Origin: Arthrospira sp. PCC 9108
GTDB lineage: Bacteria; Cyanobacteriota; Cyanobacteriia; Cyanobacteriales; Microcoleaceae
NCBI GenBank assembly: GCA_016745315.1
Contig: CP066886.1
Span: forward strand, 4,898,501 to 4,962,500
Reading direction: 5' to 3'
DNA: 64,000 nt
Part shown: positions 28,414-36,851 of the stretch, piece after piece
Layout: every line of letters begins with the position of its first letter
How positions within the stretch are numbered: the first letter of the stretch is position 1
Translations under genes and position numbers: made by a program
The notes under the pieces: model-generated
The model's database searches: none
What the model saw: only the letters and a program-made list of their open reading frames with translations
Told to the model about the DNA's origin: nothing

Positions 28414-30405
28414 ATGTTGGCTTTCTATCTTCGCCGTTTTCAGAGACAACTCAAGCGGATATTCAGTAACATTTCACTCCGCACTATTTTAGTAGTACCG
28501 TTTTTGCTACAAGTAGCATTAACTGTCGGTTTAGTTGGTTATTTTTCTTTTCGCAATGGCGAAGCAGCCGTGCGAGATTTAGCATTTCAACTGCGCCAGG
28601 AATTAACTGCTCGCATTGACCAGCAATTACAAGCATATATTAGAATACCTCATCAGATTAACAAGTTAAATGCTGATAGTTTTTCTCATGGTCAAATTGA
28701 TTTTTATACTGGGGATAGAATTAATGTTTTGTTGCAACAGATTAAAAATGCACCTTATATTAATGCCGTTTATTGTGCTGAACAAGAAACCGGAAATTTT
28801 ATCGGTGTAAGTTGGAGTGATGAAGGGTCATTTTTTGAGTTAATGATTAGGAATGATCAAACCAATGGAAATATGCACTTATACGGTATTGATGTCCGTG
28901 GCGATCGCCTTTATTTTCTTCGGGATGCTGGACTCTATGAACCTCGTCAACGTCCCTGGTATCGATCCGCACAAGCCACAGGAAAGTCCGTATGGAGTGA
29001 TATATATTTAGATTTTACCACACAATTACCCACCATTACCGCCAGTTTATCTACTTATGATCCTTGGGGAAATCGTTTTATTGGGGTATGCGGAACTGAT
29101 ATTTTACTGTCTGAAGAACTTAGGCACTTTTTGCAAAATTTAGGAATTGGCAAAACTGGAGAAGCATTTATTATGGAGCGTTCAGGTCTGCTAGTTTCCA
29201 GTTCAACTAATGATAGCATGATCCGTAAAATTGGTGATAATATCCAAATTCGTCAAGCCACAGACAGTGAAAATATATTAGTCCGAGAAAGCGCCAAATA
29301 TTTAACTGACCATATTTTAAACTTTCACACAATTGAGCAACCCAAACAATTCGATTTTAAAATTAAAGGCGAACGGCAATTTGTGCAAATTTTACCCTTT
29401 GATGATGGACATGGCTTAGACTGGTTAATTTTGTTAGTAGTTCCCGAAGATGATTTTATGGCTACTATTAATGCCAGCAAACGCACTACAATTTTACTGT
29501 GTATTTTAGCTTTAATATTCCCGACAATTTTTAGCATTATGATAGCTAGATGGATTAGTCTTCCTATCTCCAACTTGAGTGCGGCAAGTCAGGCGATCGC
29601 TCAAGGAAAATTACAGCAAAAAGTTCATTCTAATGGCATTAAAGAACTCAGGATTTTAGCCAAGTCTTTTAACATGATGACTCAACAGGTGCAAGATGCT
29701 TTTACCGCCTTAGAAAAACGGGTAGAGGAGCGGACGTTTGAACTCCGATATGAAAAAGATAAATCTGAAAAACTATTATTAAATATCTTGCCAAAAGCTA
29801 TTGCTGATCAACTCAAAAATGAACAAACAACCATTGCTTGCTCTATGGAAAATGTGACTATTTTATTTGCAGATATTGTCGGATTTACTCCTTTATCTGC
29901 TCGCATTCCTCCCATTCAGTTGGTGGAATTGCTAAATCAGATGTTTTCCCGATTTGATGAATTAGCAGATAAGTATAGTTTAGAAAAAATCAAGACTATT
30001 GGTGACGCTTATATGGTAGTGGGAGGCTTACCAATTCCCCGGGATGACCATGCAGAAGCGATCGCCAATATGGCTTTAGAAATGCAGCAAATTATGGATG
30101 ATTTTAAGACTTGTCCAATCTTGGGTAATATTTCAGGTTGCGAACATTTTCAAATTCGGATTGGTATTAATACTGGTTCCGTGGTAGCCGGAGTAATTGG
30201 TATTAAAAAATTCTCCTATGATTTATGGGGAAATGCCGTTAACATTGCTTCCCGCATGGAATCATCAGGAAAACCCGGATATATTCAGGTGACAGACATC
30301 ACCTATGAACGCCTGAAATATCGTTATAAATTTCAGCCCAGAGGCACAATTAATGTTAAAGGAAAAGGCAATATGACCACCTATTGGCTATTAGGTAAAA
30401 TTTAG
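28414..30405 (+). CDS. cyaG: Membrane adenylyl cyclase: Cache sensor, HAMP, class III cyclase (CyaG-like)
   Basis: A 663-residue protein from ATG 28414. Order: a transmembrane helix (ILVVPFLLQVALTVGLVGYF), a ~300-residue extracytoplasmic Cache-type sensor, a second helix (ILLCILALIFPTIFSIMIA), HAMP (SAASQAIAQGKLQQKV), a coiled-coil/dimerisation segment (EKLLLNILPKAIADQL) like that of animal guanylyl cyclases, and a C-terminal class III cyclase domain. Metal Asp residues are in LFADIVGFT and TIGDAYMV. The specificity residues are Lys in KIKTIGDAY and Asp in DLWGNAVNIASRM, which predict ATP rather than GTP. This is the architecture described for Spirulina platensis CyaG. Possible start upstream at TTG 28279. 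Confidence 0.85.
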   Translation: MLAFYLRRFQRQLKRIFSNISLRTILVVPFLLQVALTVGLVGYFSFRNGEAAVRDLAFQLRQELTARIDQQLQAYIRIPHQINKLNADSFSHGQIDFYTGDRINVLLQQIKNAPYINAVYCAEQETGNFIGVSWSDEGSFFELMIRNDQTNGNMHLYGIDVRGDRLYFLRDAGLYEPRQRPWYRSAQATGKSVWSDIYLDFTTQLPTITASLSTYDPWGNRFIGVCGTDILLSEELRHFLQNLGIGKTGEAFIMERSGLLVSSSTNDSMIRKIGDNIQIRQATDSENILVRESAKYLTDHILNFHTIEQPKQFDFKIKGERQFVQILPFDDGHGLDWLILLVVPEDDFMATINASKRTTILLCILALIFPTIFSIMIARWISLPISNLSAASQAIAQGKLQQKVHSNGIKELRILAKSFNMMTQQVQDAFTALEKRVEERTFELRYEKDKSEKLLLNILPKAIADQLKNEQTTIACSMENVTILFADIVGFTPLSARIPPIQLVELLNQMFSRFDELADKYSLEKIKTIGDAYMVVGGLPIPRDDHAEAIANMALEMQQIMDDFKTCPILGNISGCEHFQIRIGINTGSVVAGVIGIKKFSYDLWGNAVNIASRMESSGKPGYIQVTDITYERLKYRYKFQPRGTINVKGKGNMTTYWLLGKI

Positions 30406-30488
30406 ACAATCGCAAACTTTTATTAATCTCAATATTTATCTGCATTCACAATATGATATAATCTCAATTACTATTGGAGAATTATCAA

Positions 30489-31079
30489 ATGATTGCCACA
30501 CCCAATTTTGTCAATTTATCCCCAGATGATTACCTAGAAATAGAAGCAAACAGTTCTATAAAGCATGAATATATTGATGGGGAAGTCTACGCTATGGCGG
30601 GTGCAACTGATACTCATGTTACTATTGCTGGAAATATATTTGCCCTACTTCGCGCCCAGGTCAGAGGTTCTAGTTGTCGGGTGTATATATCAGATATGAA
30701 AGTCCGTATTCAAAAAGCAAAAGGTGAGCGTTTTTACTATCCCGATATTCTCGTAACCTGTGACCCTCGTGATAGAGATACCCCCACCTATAAACAATTT
30801 CCTAAACTTATCATTGAGGTATTGTCAGACTCCACAGAAGCCTTTGATAGGGGTGATAAATTTATGGACTATCAAAGTATTGATAGCCTACAGGAATATA
30901 TATTAATTAATACCCGTCATCCTCGCTTAGAGATTTTTCGCCGCCAGGATGACAGTTGGCTATTTAATACTTATAGTTTATCTGAGGATACAGAGAACCC
31001 CACTTTTCATATTGTTAGCCTGGATTTTACCGAAAAAATTGCCGCAATTTACGAAGATGTTAACTTGAATAATCAATAA
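30489..31079 (+). CDS. Uma2-family putative endonuclease, copy 1
   Basis: A 196-residue Uma2 (DUF820) protein with a PD-(D/E)XK-like core: YYPDILVTCDPRD (Asp) and KLIIEVLSDSTE (Glu-Val, replacing E-x-K), then a YILINTRHPRLEIFRR strand. Cyanobacteria carry many; function is unproven. The start is ATG 30489, with GGAG 9 bases upstream; a TTG at 30474 is less likely. The next gene, 8 bp downstream, is a near-identical copy, so this is a recent tandem duplication. The copies differ mainly in residues 20-25, around 50-60 and at the C-terminus. Confidence 0.85.
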   Translation: MIATPNFVNLSPDDYLEIEANSSIKHEYIDGEVYAMAGATDTHVTIAGNIFALLRAQVRGSSCRVYISDMKVRIQKAKGERFYYPDILVTCDPRDRDTPTYKQFPKLIIEVLSDSTEAFDRGDKFMDYQSIDSLQEYILINTRHPRLEIFRRQDDSWLFNTYSLSEDTENPTFHIVSLDFTEKIAAIYEDVNLNNQ

Positions 31080-31087
31080 ATATTAAT

Positions 31088-31684
31088 ATGATTGCTACAC
31101 CCAATTTTGTCAATTTATCCCCAGATGATTACCTAGAACTAGAAGACCAAAGTTCTGTCAAGCATGAATATATTGATGGGGAAGTCTACGCTATGGCGGG
31201 TGCAACTGATACCCATGTTACTATTGCTTTAAATATGGCGATCGCACTTCGTAATCATCTCAGAGGTTCTGGTTGTCGGGTGTATATATCAGATATGAAA
31301 GTCCGTATTCAAAAAGCAAATGGTGAGCGTTTTTACTATCCCGATATTCTCGTAACCTGTGACCCTCGTGATAGAGATACACCCACTTATAAACAATTTC
31401 CTAAACTTATCATTGAGGTATTGTCAGACTCCACAGAAGCCTTTGATAGGGGTGATAAATTTATGGACTATCAAAGTATTGATAGCCTACAGGAATATAT
31501 ATTAATTAATACCCGTCATCCTCGCTTAGAGATTTTTCGCCGCCAGGATGACAGTTGGCTATTTAATACTTATAGTTTATCTGAGGATACAGAGTACTCC
31601 ACTTTTCATATTGTTAGCCTGGATTTTACCGAAAAAATTGCCACAATTTACGAAGATGTTAACTTTAACTTACCCGAAAACTAA
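31088..31684 (+). CDS. Uma2-family putative endonuclease, copy 2
   Basis: 198 residues, nearly identical to the gene just before it over most of its length, including long runs of identical DNA. The same fold motifs are present (YYPDILVTC, KLIIEVLSDS). Divergence is clustered in one internal patch (NMAIALRNHLRGSG versus NIFALLRAQVRGSS) and in the last ten residues (YEDVNFNLPEN), a pattern compatible with gene conversion. Its stop overlaps the convergent exonuclease gene by 4 bp. Confidence 0.85.
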   Translation: MIATPNFVNLSPDDYLELEDQSSVKHEYIDGEVYAMAGATDTHVTIALNMAIALRNHLRGSGCRVYISDMKVRIQKANGERFYYPDILVTCDPRDRDTPTYKQFPKLIIEVLSDSTEAFDRGDKFMDYQSIDSLQEYILINTRHPRLEIFRRQDDSWLFNTYSLSEDTEYSTFHIVSLDFTEKIATIYEDVNFNLPEN

Positions 31685-32472
31685 GTTCCTATTTCTAAAA
31701 TAACGGGTGCATGATCACTCGGTTTTGGTTGGGTTCTGGGTTCAGTGTCAATGTAACAGGCGATCGCATTTTCATAGAGTCCAGGACTTAGATAATGGTG
31801 ATCAATTCTCCAGCCTCGGTTGCGGGTAAATGAGGCGGCGCGGTAGTCCCACCAGGTAAAATGTCCGCCGTCTTGGGTAAACTTACGAAAGCCGTCTGCT
31901 AAACCCAAATTAGCGATCGCATCTAAGGCTTGACGTTCCGCCGCCGATGCCATAATATGATTTTCGCGGTTTTGAGGATTATAAATATCCCGATCTTCTG
32001 GCGCAATATTAAAATCACCACAAATACACAGATGAGGATATTTGATTAACATCTGTTGTAGATAATCCCGTAATCGGTTTAACCACTGTAACTTATACTC
32101 ATATTTATCACTTCCGACACTCGACCCATTCGGGATATAAACATTGATAATACAGATATCATCAATTACCCCAGCAATTACCCGTTTTTGGTCGTCCAAA
32201 TCCCCCACCTTGTCGGCACTCAAAATAGGGGTAAATCCCATGATTATAGACTCGATATTTAAGCGACTAAAAATTGCCACCCCATTATAGGCTTTTTGAC
32301 CATAAATATAGACATGATAGCCCAATTCTTCAAAAGGCGATCGCGGAAAATCTTGATCAATAACCTTAGTTTCCTGTAAGCACAAAACATCAATATCCTG
32401 ACCTTGTAACCAGCCCAAAACTTGGTCTTGTCGAGTCCGAATTGAATTCACATTCCAGGTAGCAATTTTCAT
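31681..32472 (-). CDS. xth: Exodeoxyribonuclease III / AP endonuclease
   Basis: 263 residues of the EEP nuclease family, acting in base-excision repair on abasic sites and 3' blocked ends. The start MKIATWNVNSIRTR is typical of XthA. The metal Glu is in LCLQETKV, the catalytic Asp-Asn in ICGDFNIAPEDRD, the WxDYR motif in FTWWDYRAASFTRNRGWRIDHH, and the C-terminal Asp-His in KPSDHAPV. All key residues are present. It is a monocistronic minus-strand gene convergent with the Uma2 pair. Confidence 0.95.
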   Translation of the reverse strand: MKIATWNVNSIRTRQDQVLGWLQGQDIDVLCLQETKVIDQDFPRSPFEELGYHVYIYGQKAYNGVAIFSRLNIESIIMGFTPILSADKVGDLDDQKRVIAGVIDDICIINVYIPNGSSVGSDKYEYKLQWLNRLRDYLQQMLIKYPHLCICGDFNIAPEDRDIYNPQNRENHIMASAAERQALDAIANLGLADGFRKFTQDGGHFTWWDYRAASFTRNRGWRIDHHYLSPGLYENAIACYIDTEPRTQPKPSDHAPVILEIGT

Positions 32473-32852
32473 ATCTTAATCAGGGAATAAAACAGGTTTT
32501 TTAATTATAGCAAAAATTATGTCAATTTACAAATATTTTCTGGGATATTCTGAGAATATACCAACGCTGGTAAAGTAATTATAGGGGCGAGAATATCTCC
32601 CCTTTTATGGTCTCCTCCACCCACAAATTCAACAGCTTTTCCCCAGAGATTTCTCGATGTTTTGCGATCGCACTAATTTAGTCTGATCAATTGCGATCGA
32701 TACCATAATATCTCACCGAAGATTTAAGGCAAAGATTCATCACGCCATTAGGTTAATCGCTGGTGAATACAGAAAGACGATCGCACTTTTGAAGCATCAA
32801 CGAATGATGAAATTAGGCTTTCAGAAAATACATCTGGACAAATAAATTCTAC
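32473..32852. other. Intergenic region
   Basis: 380 bp with several GCGATCGC/GCGATCGA-type sites. No gene, RNA or clear terminator is seen. Confidence 0.45.
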
Positions 32853-33302
32853 TTATACTTCATGAGTGGCTAATTGATCACTAAAATCTCGCCAATCTGA
32901 ATCTACTGCATTTAATATGGGTGGTTTATCGGGATGTGCGATCGCCACCGCCACAAATTGGCAATCGGATAAATCAAAACCATCCAGATTTGGATCGTTG
33001 GGGAATTCAACAAAATTATACTCGGATATTGCCGTAATCTGAATTCGTTCGCAACGCTGAGGGTTGTATTGATTAGTTAACAACCACTTCAAAAAAGCAT
33101 CACCAACCCCCGGTTGTCCGCTAGAAGATAACTTCTTCTGGTACTCTTGAATGATTAACCATCCATCATCTAATACGAGAATTTCATTTGGTTGAATTTC
33201 TCTTAATCGCCGAACGCAATTAATTACACATTCCACTGATGCTTGAGAGGATTTACCATTAGCCACAATAACCACATTGGTATCAGCAATTATATACATC
33301 AC
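32853..33302 (-). CDS. PIN-like nuclease partner of a DUF3696 ATPase
   Basis: 149 residues with the spacing of a PIN-domain RNase. Asp is in IIADTNVV near residue 7, Glu in WLIIQEYQKK (about 53), Asp in FDLSDCQFVAVA (about 112), and a last Asp in NAVDSDWRDF (about 131). The start ATG overlaps the stop of the full-length ATPase reading (TGATG), which implies coupled translation, so the two probably work together. ATPase plus nuclease pairs are common in anti-phage and toxin modules; that role is inferred, not shown. There is no separate antitoxin. Confidence 0.7.
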   Translation of the reverse strand: MMYIIADTNVVIVANGKSSQASVECVINCVRRLREIQPNEILVLDDGWLIIQEYQKKLSSSGQPGVGDAFLKWLLTNQYNPQRCERIQITAISEYNFVEFPNDPNLDGFDLSDCQFVAVAIAHPDKPPILNAVDSDWRDFSDQLATHEV

Positions 33303-33388
33303 GACCCTCTTTCCTCAATTTTTCGTCGCCTTCCTGCTTCGGTCATGGCGGCTAACTCTCCAAGTTCGTCACCCAAAAAACCATCTGG

Positions 33389-34672
33389 CTAATTATTAAT
33401 GTTGCCATATTGATCGAGTTCCAAGGCAGTTATTTCTGATATTCCCCGATCGCTTGTTTGGCAAAAGTATAGCGCAGCATCTTGATTAGTTAACTGTTCT
33501 TCCGCCAGCCTTCGCTGTAAACGACGCAGCAAATGTTCGCTATGACTTTCTAAAATAATCTGTACCTTGCGGTTTTTCATAGTATCAATAAATATATCAG
33601 CCCATGCGGTTTGTGCTGAGGGATGTAGATGAATTTCTGGCTGTTCTAAAATAATTGTTGAACCTTTCGGAACGTAGTAGCAAAGTACCAGTACAGGCAA
33701 GATTTGTGAAACTCCAAAACCCACATCGGCGATCGATACTTCAGAAGAGTTCGAGCCCTGGCGAACCCGCACTTCGTAATCTTTAAGGTTTTCGGCAATT
33801 GGCTGAATATTAAATTCCGAAATTAAGCCTAAATCTCGTAAAGCTTGCCCTACCTTTTCCTCCATCATATTACTTTGGGTGAACGATCGCGAGGCAAGTA
33901 ATGCGGGAATGGCTAACTCCCCTCGCTGTCCTACATCTTGGGGTTTTTCCCCTGCCCATAAATATCGCCGACGCGGATCGTCCCGCAATGGCCCAAGATA
34001 GTAGAGGTTTTGAAATAATTCCTCAAAGGCTAGAACGAAGTCAGATAAAAAGCTGGCATTTTGATAATAGCTATTGACGCGATCGGGAAATCGGTAATTT
34101 TTCAACGGCGGTGTGAGGGGCCAAGCCCGTCCGCGATTTCGCTTGAGAGAATAGCCACTATGGATTAAATCATATTCAGAGTCGTTTTGACTGGTGGCAT
34201 TTATGTCTTGATCTCTGTCATTTTGGCGGCGCATTCCAAATTGATAGTTAATATCATTGAGGTTGAAACTATAAGCAAATTCTTCAACGGAAATACTGTC
34301 AGCAGTTCCCTGAATCGTAGTGGCAAAGCCCAGGGCAGAAATTGAAAATAATGTGCGATCGGGTTCGTTTTCTAAATCGGGAATTTCTAGTAAATTGGGC
34401 AGGTTCCAATCGACAGAAACATGGATTTTTCCGGGAATTTGATGCTTATGTAAGATGTCCGAAAATGTCCCTAAGTCAACATAAGCCCCCCTCGTTTCCA
34501 GTACCCGTTGGCGATCGACTGCTTCAACAGTTTGCTTCAACATCAGCAACAGTTGTAATATGGCAGTTTTTCCCGAACTATTGGTGCCAAAAAAGCCAGT
34601 CAAGGGGGCGATTCTGATGTCGCCAGTATCCTGCCAGGATTTGAAATATTTGGCGCGTAACTGGGTAATCAT
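33389..34672 (-). CDS. AAA-family ATPase with DUF3696, truncated by an amber codon
   Basis: 427 residues of an OLD/SMC-like ABC-type ATPase. Walker A is FFGTNSSGKTAIL at about 28-37, the signature region VSIADVGFGVSQILPVL, Walker B STIILEQPEIHLHP, and the H-loop region ILESHSEHLLRRLQ. The reading ends at TAG 33389-33391, right where DUF3696 proteins continue with a Trp (..YGNI.NW PDGF..). The next 28 codons in the same frame read PDGFLGDELGELAAMTEAG... and end in a TGA that overlaps the PIN-gene start. So TGG became TAG, removing the last 29 residues. The core ATPase might still fold. Operon with the PIN-like gene. Confidence 0.85.
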   Translation of the reverse strand: MITQLRAKYFKSWQDTGDIRIAPLTGFFGTNSSGKTAILQLLLMLKQTVEAVDRQRVLETRGAYVDLGTFSDILHKHQIPGKIHVSVDWNLPNLLEIPDLENEPDRTLFSISALGFATTIQGTADSISVEEFAYSFNLNDINYQFGMRRQNDRDQDINATSQNDSEYDLIHSGYSLKRNRGRAWPLTPPLKNYRFPDRVNSYYQNASFLSDFVLAFEELFQNLYYLGPLRDDPRRRYLWAGEKPQDVGQRGELAIPALLASRSFTQSNMMEEKVGQALRDLGLISEFNIQPIAENLKDYEVRVRQGSNSSEVSIADVGFGVSQILPVLVLCYYVPKGSTIILEQPEIHLHPSAQTAWADIFIDTMKNRKVQIILESHSEHLLRRLQRRLAEEQLTNQDAALYFCQTSDRGISEITALELDQYGNINN

Positions 34673-35119
34673 TTTTATGGTTGACGATCGATTACTTTCA
34701 TTGAATATATTATCATCATTAGATGATCATAATTAGGGCGATCGCATCTATCTCAGCTTTGGTCAAAGCTTTTCTTTAGTCAGTCAACTAAACACTATTC
34801 GTAGGTGGGCAAATATTTGCCCACCTACCCGTAGATTTGTTACGTGAGTCCTGACTCAGCCGGTTGTCCGTTGTGCGATCGCTCAACATGGTGGCTTGGC
34901 ATTAAATTTGTTGAGCAGGTTCAATATGAACCCTCGTCGAAATCTGGTTAAATGCTGGCTGCAAAACCCCGAAAGTATTTGTTAATAATGATTTAATATT
35001 AAATGGCTACACTTGATTTTATAATATTGGGATGGTTGCCCAAATCAAATGGTTTTAGAAGCCCGTGAAAAAATTGCTACTCAGTCAGGGGCAGAAACTT
35101 GTTTGAGTGCGGAGAATAT
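34673..35119. other. Intergenic region with a perfect palindrome
   Basis: About 450 bp upstream of the ATPase. It contains a perfect 28-bp palindrome (34801-34828) and several HIP1-like sites. A 31-codon ORF from ATG 35050 looks like chance. Confidence 0.45.
34801..34828. repeat. Perfect 28-bp palindrome
   Basis: Two exact 14-base arms with no loop; the left arm is GTAGGTGGGCAAAT. It ends in CCTAC, the same tail seen after the palindromes of both tandem arrays in this window. Could be a dispersed repeat, a cruciform or a dimeric protein site. Confidence 0.85.
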
Positions 35120-35391
35120 GCCGCAGTGGCATTGCATTAATTGATGAACCATCGAAAATTCATCGATGAGTATAAACGGAATTTTGACCTTTTGGCTGTT
35201 AATCAAGTTTAGAATGGTTGTTTCTGCAAAATTTTTCTTAATAAAAAGCAGGTTTCAGTTATCACAGATTCGCAGGTTATGATTGGTGAAGAAATATTGT
35301 TTAGTTGATTTTTGACCCAACTATGGTATTGTTCGCTACGGTTTAAAAGAGCAACCAGAAACCCTGTGTCAATAATTACTGTTGGTTTCAT
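35120..35391 (-). pseudogene. VapC-type PIN toxin, broken by a frameshift
   Basis: The open reading starts MKPTVIIDTGFLVALLNRSEQYH (PIN Asp in place) and runs through VITETCFLLRKI, but stops after 60 residues, about half a VapC. In the +1 frame beyond it the family sequence continues as TTILNLINSQKVKIPFILID, then EFSMVHQLMQ, before decaying without the final acidic residues. So a small indel near 35220 broke the gene. Its start overlaps the stop of an antitoxin-like gene by 4 bp. The toxin should be inactive. Confidence 0.65.
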
Positions 35392-35633
35392 TCTGTGCTG
35401 AATCCTTCTAAGTATTTTTTATTGGTAGCCAAATCGCCGGGTCTCCCTTCTAGACATCCGATAAATTCATGGGCATCTTCTAAAAACGATCGGCTTTCTG
35501 GGGATACATCTATGTTTTCGGTCTTGGTTTCTGGATAACGTTTTTTGAGAAGTTGAATGAAGTCAATGAGTAAGTCTTGCGCTTCTGGTGGCAGAGTTTG
35601 AATGTCGTTTTGAATTGGCTCTATGCTAATCAT
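35388..35633 (-). CDS. VapB-like antitoxin of the broken toxin
   Basis: 81 residues. The N-terminal helix-rich part (IQTLPPEAQDLLIDFIQLLKK) resembles DUF2281-type antitoxins, followed by a disordered linker and a C-terminal toxin-binding-like segment (FLEDAHEFIGCLEGRPGDLA). It overlaps the toxin remnant by 4 bp in the usual antitoxin-first order. Now an orphan antitoxin. Confidence 0.6.
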   Translation of the reverse strand: MISIEPIQNDIQTLPPEAQDLLIDFIQLLKKRYPETKTENIDVSPESRSFLEDAHEFIGCLEGRPGDLATNKKYLEGFSTE

Positions 35634-36009
35634 AGTTGTGATATCCTCAAAGAATTAAGAAACTAAGAAACCGGGTTTATTTGAACAGAACATTTTTTAT
35701 GGTCTATCCTTTACCAAGGAAGTTTGAGCAGGCGATCGCACTCCTACTATTTAAACGCCAATCATCCATCCCGCTCATTTCCATACCAAGCTATTCCTAA
35801 AATGCTAACCTTCTTGTTTATGTTTCTTACGCTATATCCTGAACCTTTAGGAAAAATATCATATATATTTGGGATTGTTGGAAGTAGTATTTTTTAATTT
35901 TTTTCATCTCCCGAAATTCAACAATCGTCTATTAATATGAACGAGTTTTTTATGGGAATTGAAATTTTTACAACAATTGTCATATTTATATCCTGTTGTT
36001 TTAATTTTG
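35634..36009. other. Intergenic region
   Basis: 376 bp, AT-rich, between the two toxin-antitoxin loci. No gene, RNA or repeat is seen. Confidence 0.45.
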
Positions 36010-36411
36010 TTAAGGAAAAACCCAGTTTTCTAATTGTAGTCCCGGAATGCGATCGTAGTGCCGAGTATTGTTGGTGACAACAATTTTACCTTCTGTAAAA
36101 GCGACACTCGCTATCATTAGATCGAAATCTGCGATTGTTTGTCCGATTCTACGCAGTTGTGACTTTAATTCTCCAAAGCGTCGTAGAGTCTGATCAGTTA
36201 AAGGTAAAACAGGTAATTGTTGGATAAAAAATTCTGCCCGAATGAGATTTTCAGTTACCCGACTAGAATTATATGCGCCATAGTACAACTCAGCAGCAGT
36301 TATGACACAAATTGAAATCTTATCCCAGCCAATTTGTCTAACTTTTTCTCTGATTTCGTAACAATTTTTCATCCAGTAAATGCATGTATCGGTATCTAGT
36401 AAATAAGTCAC
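36010..36411 (-). CDS. vapC: VapC-type PIN-domain ribonuclease toxin
   Basis: 133 residues with all PIN acidic residues visible: Asp in YLLDTDTCIYW, Glu in ITAAELYYGA, Asp in ADFDLMIASVA and a final Asn/Asp region in IVVTNNTRHYDRIPGLQLENW. Such toxins cut tRNA or rRNA when free. The start overlaps the stop of the upstream antitoxin by 4 bp. Unlike the neighbouring locus this pair is intact. Confidence 0.88.
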   Translation of the reverse strand: MTYLLDTDTCIYWMKNCYEIREKVRQIGWDKISICVITAAELYYGAYNSSRVTENLIRAEFFIQQLPVLPLTDQTLRRFGELKSQLRRIGQTIADFDLMIASVAFTEGKIVVTNNTRHYDRIPGLQLENWVFP

Positions 36412-36695
36412 AGGCTATATTCTGAGTTGGAAATGCTACGGCTATCATAGATATCTTTGATGATTTCCTCATCGGTGCGATCGTCTTCCCAATCCCCAAA
36501 TTTTTCCATAAACTTTTCCAGAGGATGTTCTGTTAATGTTGTTTCAGATTGTATATGTTGAGTTGACCAGTTAATCATTTCTTCTTTGATAACTTTGCGT
36601 ACAACTTTTGTGAGTAGTGCTTCTAACTCGGAGACCGGGATCGCGATCGCGGGTTGATTCGTATCTGGTTGGGAGTTGTCCATAAAAAGCCTCAA
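36408..36695 (-). CDS. Antitoxin-like partner of VapC
   Basis: 95 residues, or 90 if the second methionine (MDNSQPDTNQ) is used. It has a helical middle (VSELEALLTKVVRKVIKEEM) and an acidic C-terminus (WEDDRTDEEIIKDIYDSR) of the kind that wraps a PIN toxin. No classic AbrB or RHH fold is obvious. Position and 4-bp overlap with the toxin gene are the main evidence. Confidence 0.65.
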   Translation of the reverse strand: MRLFMDNSQPDTNQPAIAIPVSELEALLTKVVRKVIKEEMINWSTQHIQSETTLTEHPLEKFMEKFGDWEDDRTDEEIIKDIYDSRSISNSEYSL

Positions 36696-36798
36696 TTGAT
36701 GATACCAGACTAGGATGATTCATTACATCTATTCTAGCGAATGATTTTCATAATTTTCTGGCACGCAAATATAATTCCTCACTTTCAAATTACAACAA

Positions 36799-36826
36799 GG
36801 AGAGAAGCAATCTAAAACTTCTCTCC
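36799..36826 (-). terminator. Terminator hairpin downstream of ileS
   Basis: GGAGAGAAG (36799-36807) and CTTCTCTCC (36818-36826) form a perfect 9-bp stem 26 bp past the ileS stop. On the minus strand it is followed by TTGTTG, a weak U-tract; on the plus strand by TTTTATT. Confidence 0.65.
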
Positions 36827-36851
36827 TTTTATTCAGAGAACCCTTGGGAAA

